DNA of 64,000 bases, taken from NCBI GenBank assembly GCA_016756695.1, contig CP066701.1, positions 1,017,501 through 1,081,500 on the forward strand, given 5' to 3'. Each line of letters starts with the position of its first letter. Position 1 is the stretch's first letter. The notes beneath the pieces are model-generated. The model had not been told where the DNA came from and made no database searches. It saw only the letters and a list, made by a program, of their open reading frames with translations. The translations under genes were made by a program, and so were the position numbers. The stretch comes from Heyndrickxia sporothermodurans. GTDB lineage: Bacteria > Bacillota > Bacilli > Bacillales > Bacillaceae_C. Shown piece by piece: positions 29,663 to 39,923 of the stretch.

Positions 29663-29854
29663 ATGTCACAACAAAAACTAACAATCGTCCCCGTTTCAAT
29701 ACAACCAGAAAAAAATATTATAACATCCACAACTTCGAAAGATCCTTCAAATAGCTTTTGCACAATCAAAATTGAAGCTGCTGAAATTTCCTTCTTCAAC
29801 GGCGTAGATGAGCACATCATCCAAACGGTCATGAGGGAGTTGAAAAATCTATGA
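29663..29854 (+). CDS. tnpA: IS66 TnpA, short form (copy B)
   Basis: 63 residues, identical to the copy A protein, behind the same AAGGAGGTG site. It overlaps tnpB by 4 bp. Confidence 0.8.
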   Translation: MSQQKLTIVPVSIQPEKNIITSTTSKDPSNSFCTIKIEAAEISFFNGVDEHIIQTVMRELKNL

Positions 29855-30204
29855 AACATGATTATACCAGTGTAAAAAACATTTATATTATTTGCGGTAA
29901 AACAGATATGAGGAAGGGAATTGATGGATTAGCAACGCTAATTCAAGATTCTTTCGAACTTGATCCATATGGAGATTCTATTTTCCTTTTCTCTGGTTGG
30001 AGTAAAGACCGTTATAAATGTTTATATTTTGATGGCGATGGTTTCGCCATGCTTTATAAGCGACTAGATGGAGGAAAACTTCAATGGCCAAAAGATGAAA
30101 ATGAAGTACGTAAACTTTCGCAACAGGAGGTTCGCTGGTTGTTAGAAGGGTTGTCCATTCAGCAACCAAAGGCCATTCAAAAATCACAAAAAGGAGTATT
30201 CTAA
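29851..30204 (+). CDS. tnpB: IS66 TnpB (copy B, intact)
   Basis: 117 residues, the full-length IS66 Orf2 family protein needed for IS66 transposition. It has KTDMRKGIDGLA near the start, FLFSGWSKDRYKCLYFDGDGF-like in the middle and RWLLEGLSIQQPKA at the end. Of the three nested copies only this one has an uninterrupted tnpB. Copy A has a frame change at GGCC and copy C has a nonsense codon. Confidence 0.9.
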   Translation: MKHDYTSVKNIYIICGKTDMRKGIDGLATLIQDSFELDPYGDSIFLFSGWSKDRYKCLYFDGDGFAMLYKRLDGGKLQWPKDENEVRKLSQQEVRWLLEGLSIQQPKAIQKSQKGVF

Positions 30205-30306
30205 ACAAGCTAGAAATGTTGGTTTATAGCCATTTTCAACTTCGCTTTCTACGTTAAAAATGTTATAATATAACTAACTTATGGTGAACGAAAAGTGGTG
30301 AAATAA

Positions 30307-31896
30307 ATGGTTAATACTTCTTCCAATAACAAGAATCCATATGGGAAATTAATTCGACTTCTCGAAGAACAATTGGCTCATTCAAATCAACAAAACAAAG
30401 ACTTATCGAAAAAGCTAGATCAATCAACTAAACAGATTGAAGCGCTAACTGAACAAATTCGCCATTTAACAAAACTTTTATATGGATCGAAATCCGAAAA
30501 ATCGAAATACAACGTACCAGATGGGCAAGGCTCATTATTTGATGATGACCCGGCTTTTAGCGAACCTGAGCACACAGAAGAACAAAGCCAACAGACAATC
30601 TCTTATACTGTTGTACGAAAAGTTAAATCAAAAAAACGAAATGATTCCTTGCATGATGGTATTGAAGTAGAAGCTATTCACCATCATCCGAAAAATACAA
30701 TCTGTGACTGTTGCCAAGGGCAAATGATTGAAATTGGTAGTACACTTGTACGTGAAGAAGCAAAATTTATTCCTGCAAAAATGATGAAAGTACAGCACAT
30801 TGAACATGCGTATGAATGTAAAGACTGCAAAGTTGATTCATCACAGCCAGCACAAATCAAACGCGGGAAAGCACCACAACCAGCGATTCAGCGTAGCATC
30901 GCAAGTCCTAGCGTACTTGCCAAAGTCATCTATGATAAATTTGCACAATATTTACCTCTTTACCGTCAGGTAAAGGAATGGAATCGCTATGGACTGAATA
31001 CCAATGATAAAAACCTATCGAATTGGGTTATCCGTGTAGCACATGATTGGCTGTTACCTGTATACGAACGAATGAAAGAGTTGATGATGGCAAAATCGGT
31101 TTTGCATGTCGATGAAACATACGGACAAATTATCAACCGATCCGATGGGAAATCTGGTAAAGCCAATGCGTATAATTGGTGTTTCGAAGTGTGCCAAGCC
31201 TGGGGTAACAATGACTCTCTTTCAAAGCGCATTATCTCGAGCTCGATCTGTCCTTGAAAGTTTTATTGAAGGCTTTTCTGGAACGATTGTGTGTGATGGT
31301 TATTCTGCTTATGATAAGTTGGAAGGCGTTAATTTCGCAAATTGTTGGGCGCATGTTCGTCGTTATTGGCTGAAAGCTGATAGCAAAAATGGTAGAATCG
31401 GTGTGAAATATTGTGATGATTTATATCGACTAGAAAGGCAATTTAAACGTTTGTCTCCGAGTAAACGAAGAAAAAAACGTCAAAAGTACTCGAAGCCAAT
31501 CGTGGAGGAATTCCTTCACTGGGTTGAAACATCACCATTTTACGGAAAAAATGCGTTAGCAAAAGCGACTGAATACACATTAAACAGGGCAAATGGACTC
31601 AAATTATTCCTGAATGATGGGCGAATTGAAATGGATAATAATCCAGCCGAGAACGCCATCCGTCCCAACGTTATAGGAAGAAAAATTGGCTCTTTAGTGT
31701 AAGTGAAGCTGGTGCAAAAGCGAATGCCATCTGTTTAAGTATTGCTGAAACTGCCAAAAGTAACGGCGTTGATTTCTATGAATATATAAAGAAACTTTTT
31801 ACGGATTTACCAAATCTCGGCGTCCAACAAAACCCTGAAATTTTAGATCAATACATGCCCTGGTCAAAAATGATTCAGGCAGAATGTAGCAAATAA
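30307..31896 (+). pseudogene. tnpC: IS66 transposase TnpC, frame-disrupted (copy B)
   Basis: Identical to copy A up to about residue 283. There TCTGGCCAAG reads TCTGGTAAAG, a G is lost in TTGGGTG, and AAGGGCCAAC reads TGGGGTAAC. The frame changes at this point. A later loss of one A (AAGAAAAATTGG, about 31680) breaks it again. Catalytic blocks VDETYGQ, CDGYSAY and DNNPAENAIRP are present in different frames. Confidence 0.88.
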
Positions 31897-32030
31897 ATGA
31901 AATAGCCGTAATTCGATTAAAAAGTCAGAATTTACGGCTATTTACGATGCGTACCGAAAGGTACACTTATTTTTTATAATTCGGGCTTACGTTGACCACA
32001 AACCATAAAAAGACTGGAGGAGTACTTCTT

Positions 32031-33382
32031 ATGACTATTATACGACAACCTAGCCTATTTGGCATACAGGAATTATTTGACATGGAACCTACCCAAAAAT
32101 ATGAAGCCATTATTTCAGCGGTAGATTTGGATTCGATGTACCATCAAGTGGCGAAAAAATCACGGTTGGGTGCACCGGAAGAACTAAACTATCGACCATG
32201 ATTATCTCCACCTTTGTAAGATACATAGAGCGCATCCCTACGATGAAGGATCTTATAAAACGTCTTCATGATGATCTAGCTTTTAAGTTAAATTGTGGCT
32301 TTTTGGTTTCTGATCATGTGCCTTCAGAATCCTCCTATTCACGTCTCATAACGAAATTGGAGGAAAGCGATATCCTTGAGAAAGAACAAGAAAAAGTGGT
32401 CCTCCAGGCTATTGCAGAAGGTTTCATCACGGATGATACAGTGGTATTGATGCAACCCATTTTGAAGCACGAGACCAAGCTTGACCAAAAGAAGAAAAGC
32501 CAAAATCTGAACCCCAAAAACGTGGTCGGAAATCAAAAGATGAGCGTGACGGGTGGCTTAAAGAACAAGCTGAAACGGAAGCCAATTTACCTTTATATGA
32601 TAGAAAAATTGTACAGTACAATTAGATGTTCCCTAGCCGAACTACGTGCCGAAGTTCCCCAAGACCCTAAATGGGGCGTGAAAAAGAACTCAGAAGGACA
32701 AAATGTTTTTGGTTTGGCTACAAAGGTCATTTAGCCGTTGGTACATCAAGCCAATACATTCTACAGGCTCTTTTTTCATCTGGGAGTCTAAATGATGGTA
32801 AGGCTGACTATCCCTTTACTGAAAGGAATTCAGGAACGCCTTCACCTTCCATTACGTTATCAAACAATGGATGCGGGCTATGACTATGAACCCATATACG
32901 AGCAGGTACATCGAATGGGACAACAATCCGTCATCGCGTATAATAAGCGAAATGAAGGGGAAATCATTGGCTATGATAAACACTTTGCCCCAACTTGTTT
33001 CAGAGAGCATTCTTATCGTTATGATAGTTTTGATCCTAAATATGAAACATTGAAATACACAAGACCAAAGGAATGCAGCGACTGTCCCTTAGCTAATGAA
33101 GGTATTTGCCAAAAGGTTTATAAAGTGAAAATCACTTCAGACCTTCGCAGATATACCGCACCAGCACGCGGGTCACAAGCATGGAAAAACATTTTCAAAC
33201 GTCGTACTGCCGTAGAACGGGTTAATGCCTATCTGAAAGAATTCTTTCAACTGAACAATGTTCGCTATCGTACTGGGAAACGTGCAAAAATTCATTTTGA
33301 CATGGTAACCCTTATTTATAATGCTTCAAAGTTAGCCGCAGACCGAATTAATGTACAATTAAATCAGCAACAAGTAGCATGA
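32031..33382 (+). pseudogene. IS1182-like transposase, frame-disrupted (copy B)
   Basis: Same gene as in copies A and C. Compared with copy C it has small changes near 32193 (GCAGCC), 32445 (GGCC), 32481 (GCAGCC), 32607 (GGCCC), 32705 (T run) and 32802 (GCAGC). These split it into several frames. The C-terminal 196 residues remain open. Confidence 0.88.
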
Positions 33383-33483
33383 TTTCTGTTTTTAAAAATA
33401 TATTTTAGAAATTCTGTAGGATTCTGTATTTTTAAAAAGAGCAATTATGAAATTGACTCAATTAGTAATAATAAAGAATTAGG

Positions 33484-33697
33484 GTATAAAATATTTTTAT
33501 AGTAGCTATAAAAATATTTTCACCCTTATTTTCCTGCTATAAAAAATTTTTATGGCGATTTATTAACAAAAATTGTGGAAAAACTACTATAAAAAAATTT
33601 TATAGTAAGCTAAATTTCCGCCATAAAAAATTTTTAACGCTGCCATAAAAATTTTTTATAGTATCTTTTAATTTTGCTATAAAAATTTTTTATAGCT
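33484..33697. repeat. Array of AT-rich palindromes (GCTATAAAAAATTTTTTATAGC type)
   Basis: Six to seven variants of a roughly 20-bp palindrome lie at about 33484, 33505, 33535, 33584, 33619, 33641 and 33675, between IS copy B and the group II intron. Edges alternate between CTATA and CCATA, with compensating TATAG/TATGG partners in several units. There is no coding potential in 33464-33757. Confidence 0.7.
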
Positions 33698-33830
33698 TAA
33701 AAATAGAATTTATTTATAATTAGATGTAAAAATTTACAAATTAAAAAATTATATAAATCGAGTAGGAGGGGGTGACTAACCCCCGACCCCTCACACCACC
33801 GTACGTACGGTTCCGTATACGGCGGTTCAC

Positions 33831-35084
33831 TTAAGTATGACGTAAATGGTTGTACCTATCTAACAGACTTTTCAGCTTTTGATTACGCCAAAATTTCAGG
33901 TTAAGCGTTGTGTGTAAGATTGGACTATTCGAAATGCGCCAATATTTCTTACGAGAATTTCCCCATTCATAGGCCTTCTCTCTTGGAACCCCAAGAGAGA
34001 TGAGCCTTTTAGTTTTTGTTTTGGGTAGTTTCCATTGTTTCCAAAGGCACATTCGGAGTCTTCTTCGAACATGTTCATCAAGTTGTTTAAAGGGAGTTGG
34101 TGTATCTGCCAGGGCAAAATATCCGCACCATCCAACAAGGTATTCATTTAGTTTCTCAATACGTAGTTCCAATGGAATAGGTTTTGACCTTGATGTCATT
34201 TCCTTTATTCTACTTTTAGCTCTCTTTATACTTTCTTTTGCGATACGGATTTTCGGATTACGGTTTGATGTGAAGCTAAATCCAAGAAACTTTCGTTTCC
34301 ACGGTCTGTCTACCGCGCTTTTCTCTTCATTTACCTTTAGTTTTAGCTTCTTTTCAATGAATGTAGTGATAGAACTCTTAACGCGTAAACCTGCCTTCTT
34401 GGTTTTCACATAAATATTACAATCATCTGCGTAGCGGACAAATTTGTGTCCTCTTTCCTCTAGTTCCTTATCTAATTCATCTAACATGATATTTGAAAGT
34501 AGCGGACTCAATGGTCCACCTTGAGGAACGCCTTCTTCGCTGATAATTTCTACACCGTTTATCATAATTCCCGATTCTAAATATTTTCTAATTAACTTTA
34601 GAATCGTCTTATCCTTGACTCTTTTTGTTAAGAGTCCCATAAGCATATCGTGATTGACCTTGTCGAAGAACTTTTCTAAGTCCATATCTATTACCCATCT
34701 GTAACCCTCTTCTATATATTGCCTTGCTTTCCTAACGGCGTCATGCGCTCTTCTTCTGGGTCTAAACCCATAACTATGCTCGGAAAAGGTTGGGTCATAG
34801 ATTGGGGTTAATATTTGGGCAATCGCTTGTTGGATAAAACGGTCTGTCACGGTAGGAATACCTAATAAACGTACGCCGCCATTTGGTTTCGGGATTTCGA
34901 CTCGTCTGACTGGCATAGGCTCATAGGTTCCGTCCTTTATTGAATTTCGGATTTCTTGCCAGTTTTGTAGTATATGCGCTCGTAGGAATTTTACAGGCAT
35001 TTCATCTACTCCATGGCTGCCCTTATTCTTTTCGACACGTTTTAATGCCGAAAGTAGATTTTCCCGTGACAGTAGTCGTTCCAT
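33831..35084 (-). CDS. ltrA: Group II intron reverse transcriptase/maturase
   Basis: About 417 residues. The reverse transcriptase domain covers about 50-290 with IDMDLEKFFDKVNHD, GVPQGGPLSPLLSNI and the catalytic YADD (about 218-221 from this start). A GIIM maturase domain (LNEYLVGWCGYFAL) follows. There is no C-terminal HNH endonuclease domain, as expected for class C introns. The frame opens at 35105 with GTG; ATG at 35084 (MERLLSREN) is the likelier start. The protein is intact although the RNA is interrupted by ISs upstream. Confidence 0.93.
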   Translation of the reverse strand: MERLLSRENLLSALKRVEKNKGSHGVDEMPVKFLRAHILQNWQEIRNSIKDGTYEPMPVRRVEIPKPNGGVRLLGIPTVTDRFIQQAIAQILTPIYDPTFSEHSYGFRPRRRAHDAVRKARQYIEEGYRWVIDMDLEKFFDKVNHDMLMGLLTKRVKDKTILKLIRKYLESGIMINGVEIISEEGVPQGGPLSPLLSNIMLDELDKELEERGHKFVRYADDCNIYVKTKKAGLRVKSSITTFIEKKLKLKVNEEKSAVDRPWKRKFLGFSFTSNRNPKIRIAKESIKRAKSRIKEMTSRSKPIPLELRIEKLNEYLVGWCGYFALADTPTPFKQLDEHVRRRLRMCLWKQWKLPKTKTKRLISLGVPREKAYEWGNSRKKYWRISNSPILHTTLNLKFWRNQKLKSLLDRYNHLRHT

Positions 35085-35405
35085 TATTTCGATACATCCT
35101 TTCACGTGAATATACGCTCTATTTGTGCCACTGTTTACTCCACCCTCTTAAAGTCCCCTGTGGAATTCACCACTTCCTCCTTTAAGTAAGTCCAGTTGGA
35201 TTGTCTGTATCATCATAGACAGTGAACGCCTAGTGTATATTCTTCTTAAATGTTCAGTCCTTCCCTAACCATCTTAAGCTAGTCAGGTACTATGACCTCT
35301 GCTGACTTCTGGCTGTTCAGTGTAAGCCCCCAATCAAACAACGCATATAAACAAGCAGCGCCTCCTGGTACTATGAATGTATCAATTTAAGGAGGTGCTT
35401 TTCAT

Positions 35406-35600
35406 ATGCCAGAACAAAAATTAACAATTGTCCCCGTTACATTACATTCCAAAAATAAAGATTATTATTCATCCACGTCATCAACAGCCTCTTCCAATAA
35501 AGCTTGCACGATCAAAACGGCAAACATAGAAATTTCCTTCAACAACGGCGTGGATGAGCACATCATTCAAACTGTTATGAGGGAGTTGAGACATCTGTGA
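35406..35600 (+). CDS. tnpA: IS66 TnpA, short form (copy D)
   Basis: 64 residues. The start resembles MPEQKLTIVPVTLHSKNKDY and the C-terminus FNNGVDEHIIQTVMRELRHL is conserved with copies A-C. It overlaps tnpB by 4 bp. Confidence 0.8.
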   Translation: MPEQKLTIVPVTLHSKNKDYYSSTSSTASSNKACTIKTANIEISFNNGVDEHIIQTVMRELRHL

Positions 35601-35950
35601 AACACGACTATACAAGTGTTAAAAACATTTACATCATTTGTGGAAAAACTGACATGCGTAAAGGCATTGATGGATTAGCCACACTGATTCAGGATTCTTT
35701 TGAGCTGGACCCATATGGTGATTCCATTTTCTTATTTTCAGGATGGAGTAAGGATCGGTATAAATGTTTGTATTTCGATGGTGATGGCTTCGCCATGCTT
35801 TATAAACGTTTGGATAAAGGCAAACTTCAATGGCTAAAAGACGAAAATGAGGTGCGAAAACTATCCCAGCAGGAGGTTCGGTGGCTACTTGAGGGGTTAT
35901 CGATTCAGCAACCAAAGGCTATTCAAAAGTCACCAAAAGGAGTGTTCTAA
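35597..35950 (+). CDS. tnpB: IS66 TnpB (copy D)
   Basis: 117 residues, intact. It differs from copy E by a single base noticed at the GGCC site (TGGCTAAAAG here, TGGCCAAAAG in E), changing Pro to Leu. Confidence 0.9.
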   Translation: MKHDYTSVKNIYIICGKTDMRKGIDGLATLIQDSFELDPYGDSIFLFSGWSKDRYKCLYFDGDGFAMLYKRLDKGKLQWLKDENEVRKLSQQEVRWLLEGLSIQQPKAIQKSPKGVF

Positions 35951-36053
35951 ATTAATTGAAAAACGCTGATTTAAAGCCGTTTTCATCTTCACTTAGCTCG
36001 TTCAAAATGGTATAATATAACTAACTTATGTGGACGAAAAGTGGGTGAATGAT

Positions 36054-37625
36054 GTGGGGAACGCTTCTAAGGATGAAAGTCAAAACGAGAAATTAATTCG
36101 GCTTCTCGAAGATCAATTGGCTCATTCGAATCAACAAAACAAAGACTTATCGAAACAGATTGAAGCGTTAACCGATCAAGTACGCCATTTAACTAAACTT
36201 TTATATGGATCAAAAACCGAAAAATCGAAATATAACGCACCAGACGGGCAAGGTTCATTATTTGATGATGACCCGGCTTTTAGGGAACCTGAGCACACAG
36301 AAGAACAAAGCCAACAGACAATTTCTTATACTGTTGTTCGAAAAGTTAAATCGAAAAAGCGAAATGATTCCTTGCATGATGGTATTGAAGTAGAAGCTAT
36401 CCACTATCATCCGGAAAATACAATCTGTGACTGTTGCCAAGGGCGAATGATTGAAATTGGCAGTAAAATCGTACGTGAAGAAGCAGAATTTATTCCTGCC
36501 AAAATGATGAAAGTACAGCACATTGAACATGCGTATGAATGTAAAGGCTGCAAAGTTGATTCATCACAGCCAGCACAAATCAAACGCGGGAAAGCACCAC
36601 AACCAGCGATTCAGCGTAGCATCGCAAGTCCTAGCGTACTTGCCAAAGTCATCTATGATAAATTTGCACAATACTTACCTCTTTATCGTCAGGTAAAGGA
36701 GTGGGATCGCTATGGACTGAATACCAATGATAAAAACCTTTCGAATTGGGTAATCCGCGCAGCACACGATTGGCTATTACCTGTTTACGAACGAATGAAA
36801 GAGTTGATGATGGCTAAATCGGTTTTACATATCGATGAAACATACGGACAAATTATCAACCGATCCGATGGGAAATCTGGCCAAGCCAATGCTTATAATT
36901 GGGTGTTTCGTAGCGTGCCAAGCCAAGGGCCAATAATGACTCTCTTTCAAAGCGCGTTATCTAGAGCTCGATCTGTCCTTGAGAGTTTTATTAAAGGCTT
37001 TTCTGGAACGATTGTGTGTGATGGTTATTCTGCTTATGATAAGTTGGAAGGCGTCATTTTCGCAAATTGTTGGGCTCATGTTCGTCGTTATTGGCTAAAA
37101 GCTGATAGCAAAAATGGTAGAATCGGTGTGAAATACTGTGATGATTTATATCGGCTAGAAAGACAATTTAAACATTTGTCTCCGAGCAAACGAAGAAAAA
37201 AACGTCAAAAGTATTCGAAGCCAATTGTGAAGGAATTCCTTCACTGGGTTGAAACCTCACCATTTTACGGAAAAAATGCGCTAGCAAAAGCAGCTGAATA
37301 CACATTGAACAGGGCAAATGGGCTCAAAGCATTCCTGAATGATGGGCGAATTGAAATGGATAATAATCCAGCCGAGAACGCCATCCGTCCCAACGTTATA
37401 GGTAGAAAAAATTGGCTTTTTAGTGTAAGTGAAGCCGGTGCAAAAGCGAATGCCGTCTGTTTGAGTATCGCTGAAACTACCAAAAGTAACGGCGTTGATT
37501 TCTATGAATATATAAAGAAACTTTTTAGGGATCTACCCAATCTCGGTATCCAACAAAACCCTGAAATTTTAGATCAATATATGCCCTGGTCGAAAACAAT
37601 TAAGGAAAAATGCTCAAATAACTGA
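36054..37625 (+). CDS. tnpC: IS66 transposase TnpC (copy D, intact)
   Basis: About 523 residues. It has an N-terminal coiled coil, zinc motif CDCCQG...CKGCK, and DDE core blocks IDETYGQ, CDGYSAY and DNNPAENAIRP. An in-frame GTG lies at 36030. The GTG at 36054 aligns with the start of the copy A-C proteins and follows GTGGGTGA, so I prefer it. All catalytic blocks are in one frame, so this copy could be active. Confidence 0.9.
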   Translation: MGNASKDESQNEKLIRLLEDQLAHSNQQNKDLSKQIEALTDQVRHLTKLLYGSKTEKSKYNAPDGQGSLFDDDPAFREPEHTEEQSQQTISYTVVRKVKSKKRNDSLHDGIEVEAIHYHPENTICDCCQGRMIEIGSKIVREEAEFIPAKMMKVQHIEHAYECKGCKVDSSQPAQIKRGKAPQPAIQRSIASPSVLAKVIYDKFAQYLPLYRQVKEWDRYGLNTNDKNLSNWVIRAAHDWLLPVYERMKELMMAKSVLHIDETYGQIINRSDGKSGQANAYNWVFRSVPSQGPIMTLFQSALSRARSVLESFIKGFSGTIVCDGYSAYDKLEGVIFANCWAHVRRYWLKADSKNGRIGVKYCDDLYRLERQFKHLSPSKRRKKRQKYSKPIVKEFLHWVETSPFYGKNALAKAAEYTLNRANGLKAFLNDGRIEMDNNPAENAIRPNVIGRKNWLFSVSEAGAKANAVCLSIAETTKSNGVDFYEYIKKLFRDLPNLGIQQNPEILDQYMPWSKTIKEKCSNN

Positions 37626-38103
37626 AACAAGTCGTAAATTCGATTAAAAAAATCAAGATTTACGACTATTTGTGATGCGTGCCAGAAGGTACGCTTATTT
37701 TTTTATAATTCGGGCTTACTGTTCAGTTACCCTTCACAGAGTAGGTTACCGAGTGTGCTCGGCTTTTCAGCCAGACCTCCCCAGGTAAGAGTACAGTCTT
37801 TCTCTCCATCTATCTGCTTCATTTACTCTGTATCATCTTTGGCAGAAAGGACTTCGTTTTGTTCAGCAAACTCATCCAATGATACCTAGCCTTATATGAA
37901 GTTCGTGTCCCTCAGACCGGAGATTTGCCGCCCGCTTCCTTCAGATTCTGCGTCACCACAGACACCCTTGCGTTAAGCTACTGCTACTTCTGCCTTCACA
38001 GTTCGGGACTTTCACCCTATAGACTGTACCCCCCTCTGTTAGGATAGATGTCGTATGATACTTTAGTGTTATAGTTAAATAAATAACACGGAGGTCGATC
38101 GAT

Positions 38104-38616
38104 ATGACAAGTAGAAATGGAATACGTTATTCGCAGGAACAAAAAGAAGCGATTGTTAAACGCATGATGCCACCGAATAATGAATCAGTGGCGAAAATTG
38201 CGAAGGAAGAAGGTATTACAGAAGTGACGTTGTACAAGTGGCGTAAGGAAGCGCGCACAGCTGGTGTAGCAACACCAGGAAATGGACAAACAAGCGATAA
38301 ATGGAACAGTCAAGATAAGTTCTTAGTTGTGATGGAGACTTTCGCCATAAACGAGTCAGAGATAGCAGAGTATTGTCGTAAGAAAGGACTGTATCGTGAA
38401 CAGATTGATGCATGGAAAAGTGTTTGCCTTCAGGCAAATGGTCAGGCATTCGATCAAGCGAAGCAGTTGAATGGAGCATTGAAGGAAGAACAGAAACGTG
38501 CCAACCAATTAGAAAAAGAACTACAAAAGAAAGAAAAGGCGCTGGCTGAAGCTGCGGCATTATTACTATTGCGAAAAAAGGCCCAAGCGATTTGGGGGGA
38601 CGACGAGGAAGAATGA
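38104..38616 (+). CDS. IS3-family OrfA (helix-turn-helix, leucine zipper)
   Basis: 170 residues. Two HTH-like segments (VAKIAKEEGITEVTLYKWRKEA and an AIN-ESEIAEYCRKKG segment) are followed by a strong coiled coil. Near the 3' end an A6G run (GCGAAAAAAGGC, about 38571-38579) is a classical -1 slippery site that would fuse OrfA to OrfB. The stop overlaps the OrfB ATG (ATGA). The ribosome site is GGAGGTCG. Confidence 0.88.
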   Translation: MTSRNGIRYSQEQKEAIVKRMMPPNNESVAKIAKEEGITEVTLYKWRKEARTAGVATPGNGQTSDKWNSQDKFLVVMETFAINESEIAEYCRKKGLYREQIDAWKSVCLQANGQAFDQAKQLNGALKEEQKRANQLEKELQKKEKALAEAAALLLLRKKAQAIWGDDEEE

Positions 38617-39671
38617 TTAGCCCATCAAATCGCGCATTAGTAGTCGAACTTATCCAAGACGCCAATCAAAATGGTGCGCGATTAGCGAAGGCTTGCGAGG
38701 AGCTTCATATCAGTGTTCGTACCTATGAACGTTGGGTGGCGGAGGGTGGAGTGAAGGTTGATCAGCGTCCACTGACGAAAAGACCCGTACCAAAAAATAA
38801 GTTATCTGAGAAAGAAAAAGAAGAAATACTAACGGTAGTCAAACAGGAAGAATACGTTGATTTACCACCGACACAAATCGTACCAAAGCTTGCGGATAAA
38901 GGAACTTATATTGCGTCAGAATCTACATTCTATCGTGTGTTACGTGAAGAAAAAATGCAACATCATCGTGGTCGTAGCCAAAAGCCTAGTAAAAGAATCC
39001 CCGAGAGTCATCTGGCAACATCGTCAAATCAGGTGTGGACATGGGATATTACGTGGCTTGGTGGACCCGTGAAAGGTTTGTATTATCGGCTTTATTTAAT
39101 TCTCGATTTATTTAGTAGAAAAGTAGTTGGTTGGGAAGTTTGGGAAACAGAGGAGGCAAAACACGCTGAAACGCTTGTGAAAAAAGCAGTTATCAATGAA
39201 AAAATACAAGGAGCACCACTTGTGTTGCATTCAGATAATGGTAGCCCAATGAAAGCCGAGACATTTCTAAGTTTGCTAGAAAAGTTGGGTATTCAAAGCT
39301 CTTTTTCAAGACCGCGTGTGAGTAATGATAATCCTTACTCAGAAGCGATGTTTCGTACACTCAAATATCGACCAGATTTCCCACACAAAGGTTTTACATC
39401 ACTCGCAGAAGCAAGGGAATGGGCACAGCAATTTGTCCATTGGTACAACGAGATACACCTGCATAGTGGGTTGAATTTTGTGACACCTGTACAGTGTCAT
39501 ACAGGGGAACATGTAGCCATATTGGAAAAGCGCAAAGAAGTATACGAAGTAGCGAAGGCGAAGCATCCAGAGCGTTGGGCAAAAAGTACAAGAAATTGGG
39601 CACCAAATAAACAAGTAGCGCTCAATCCAATGCGAGATAAGGGGCAAACCGAAGCATTGAGGAAACCATAA
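38613..39671 (+). CDS. IS3-family transposase OrfB (DDE integrase core)
   Basis: 352 residues from the ATG at 38613; the frame stays open upstream into the slippery A6G of OrfA. HTH_21 and rve domains are present with catalytic Asp in WTWDITWL, Asp in LHSDNGSPM and Glu in NPYSEAMFRTLKY. It is probably made as an OrfAB fusion by -1 frameshifting and also independently by coupling. The gene is intact. Confidence 0.9.
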   Translation: MISPSNRALVVELIQDANQNGARLAKACEELHISVRTYERWVAEGGVKVDQRPLTKRPVPKNKLSEKEKEEILTVVKQEEYVDLPPTQIVPKLADKGTYIASESTFYRVLREEKMQHHRGRSQKPSKRIPESHLATSSNQVWTWDITWLGGPVKGLYYRLYLILDLFSRKVVGWEVWETEEAKHAETLVKKAVINEKIQGAPLVLHSDNGSPMKAETFLSLLEKLGIQSSFSRPRVSNDNPYSEAMFRTLKYRPDFPHKGFTSLAEAREWAQQFVHWYNEIHLHSGLNFVTPVQCHTGEHVAILEKRKEVYEVAKAKHPERWAKSTRNWAPNKQVALNPMRDKGQTEALRKP

Positions 39672-39856
39672 TTCCCCATTTTCCTGGTGATTTGAATCGA
39701 AACCACGCTTTTCGTTTCGATTCAAATCACCAGGCCAGCAAGCGAAGCGCGGTAGCCTTGACTAAACTGCGATTCATCCAATCTTTCAAAATACTAAAGT
39801 AATTAAATACGACAACTATATTGACAAACACCGGTACCCATGCTGGGCGCACTAAA

Positions 39857-39884
39857 AGACCACACATATTATATATGTGTGGTC
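39857..39884 (-). terminator. Terminator of the ABC/MauE/thioredoxin operon, intron target
   Basis: Minus-strand GACCACACATATA...TATGTGTGGTC followed by TTTTA. The group II intron begins (GTGCG) immediately after the TTTTA. Confidence 0.85.
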
Positions 39885-39923
39885 CATTTTACTTATTTCT
39901 CAACAAATGAAAGATTATAAAAA

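Larger units (their letters stand above)
29580..31990 (+). mobile_element. IS66-family element (copy B, inner)
   Basis: GTAAGCCC ends and the same flanking 8 bp GTTGACCA (29572-29579, 31991-31998) as in copy A. The insertion into the outer IS is therefore a single ancestral event. Confidence 0.92.
29484..33459 (+). mobile_element. Nested IS copy B: IS66 element inside an IS1182-like element
   Basis: It has the same ends and inner junctions as copy A, with a different 4-bp target duplication AATT (29480-29483 and 33460-33463). Length 3976 bp. Its own duplication shows that the nested unit moved as one element. tnpA and tnpB are intact; tnpC and the outer transposase are frame-disrupted. Confidence 0.93.
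35322..37719 (+). mobile_element. IS66-family element (copy D) inside the group II intron
   Basis: 2398 bp with GTAAGCCC ends, flanked by a perfect 8-bp duplication TGTTCAGT (35314-35321 and 37720-37727). It splits the intron between domain I and the maturase gene. It is a subtype distinct from copies A-C but near-identical to copy E. All three genes are open. Confidence 0.95.
38037..39826 (+). mobile_element. IS3-family element inside the 5' end of the group II intron
   Basis: About 1.79 kb. The ends are related inverted repeats: left TGTTAGGATAGATGTCGTAT, right (inverted) TGTCAATATAGTTGTCGTAT, both followed by ACTTTAGT a few bases in. It separates the intron 5' end (GTGCGCC..., 39827-39852) from the rest of domain I. 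I see no target duplication. Confidence 0.88.
33758..39852 (-). mobile_element. Group II intron (bacterial class C type), split by two ISs
   Basis: The 5' end GTGCGCCCAGCATGGG lies at 39852 downward, directly behind a terminator hairpin. Domain I (GGGTGAAAGTCCCGA, GGCGGCAAATCTCCGGTCTGAGG, and so on) lies at about 37720-38036. The maturase gene follows at 33831-35084. Domain V is at about 33791-33832 (GAACCGCCGTATACGG.../...CGTACGTACGGTGGT), and domain VI ends near 33758. Removing IS66 copy D and the IS3-family element leaves about 1.9 kb, the usual size for class C introns. These introns typically insert after terminators. Confidence 0.88.

Noticed and set aside
33484-33697. Possible CRISPR-like array
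   Set aside because: Units are palindromic, unequal in sequence and spacing, and lack uniform spacers. No cas genes are present.
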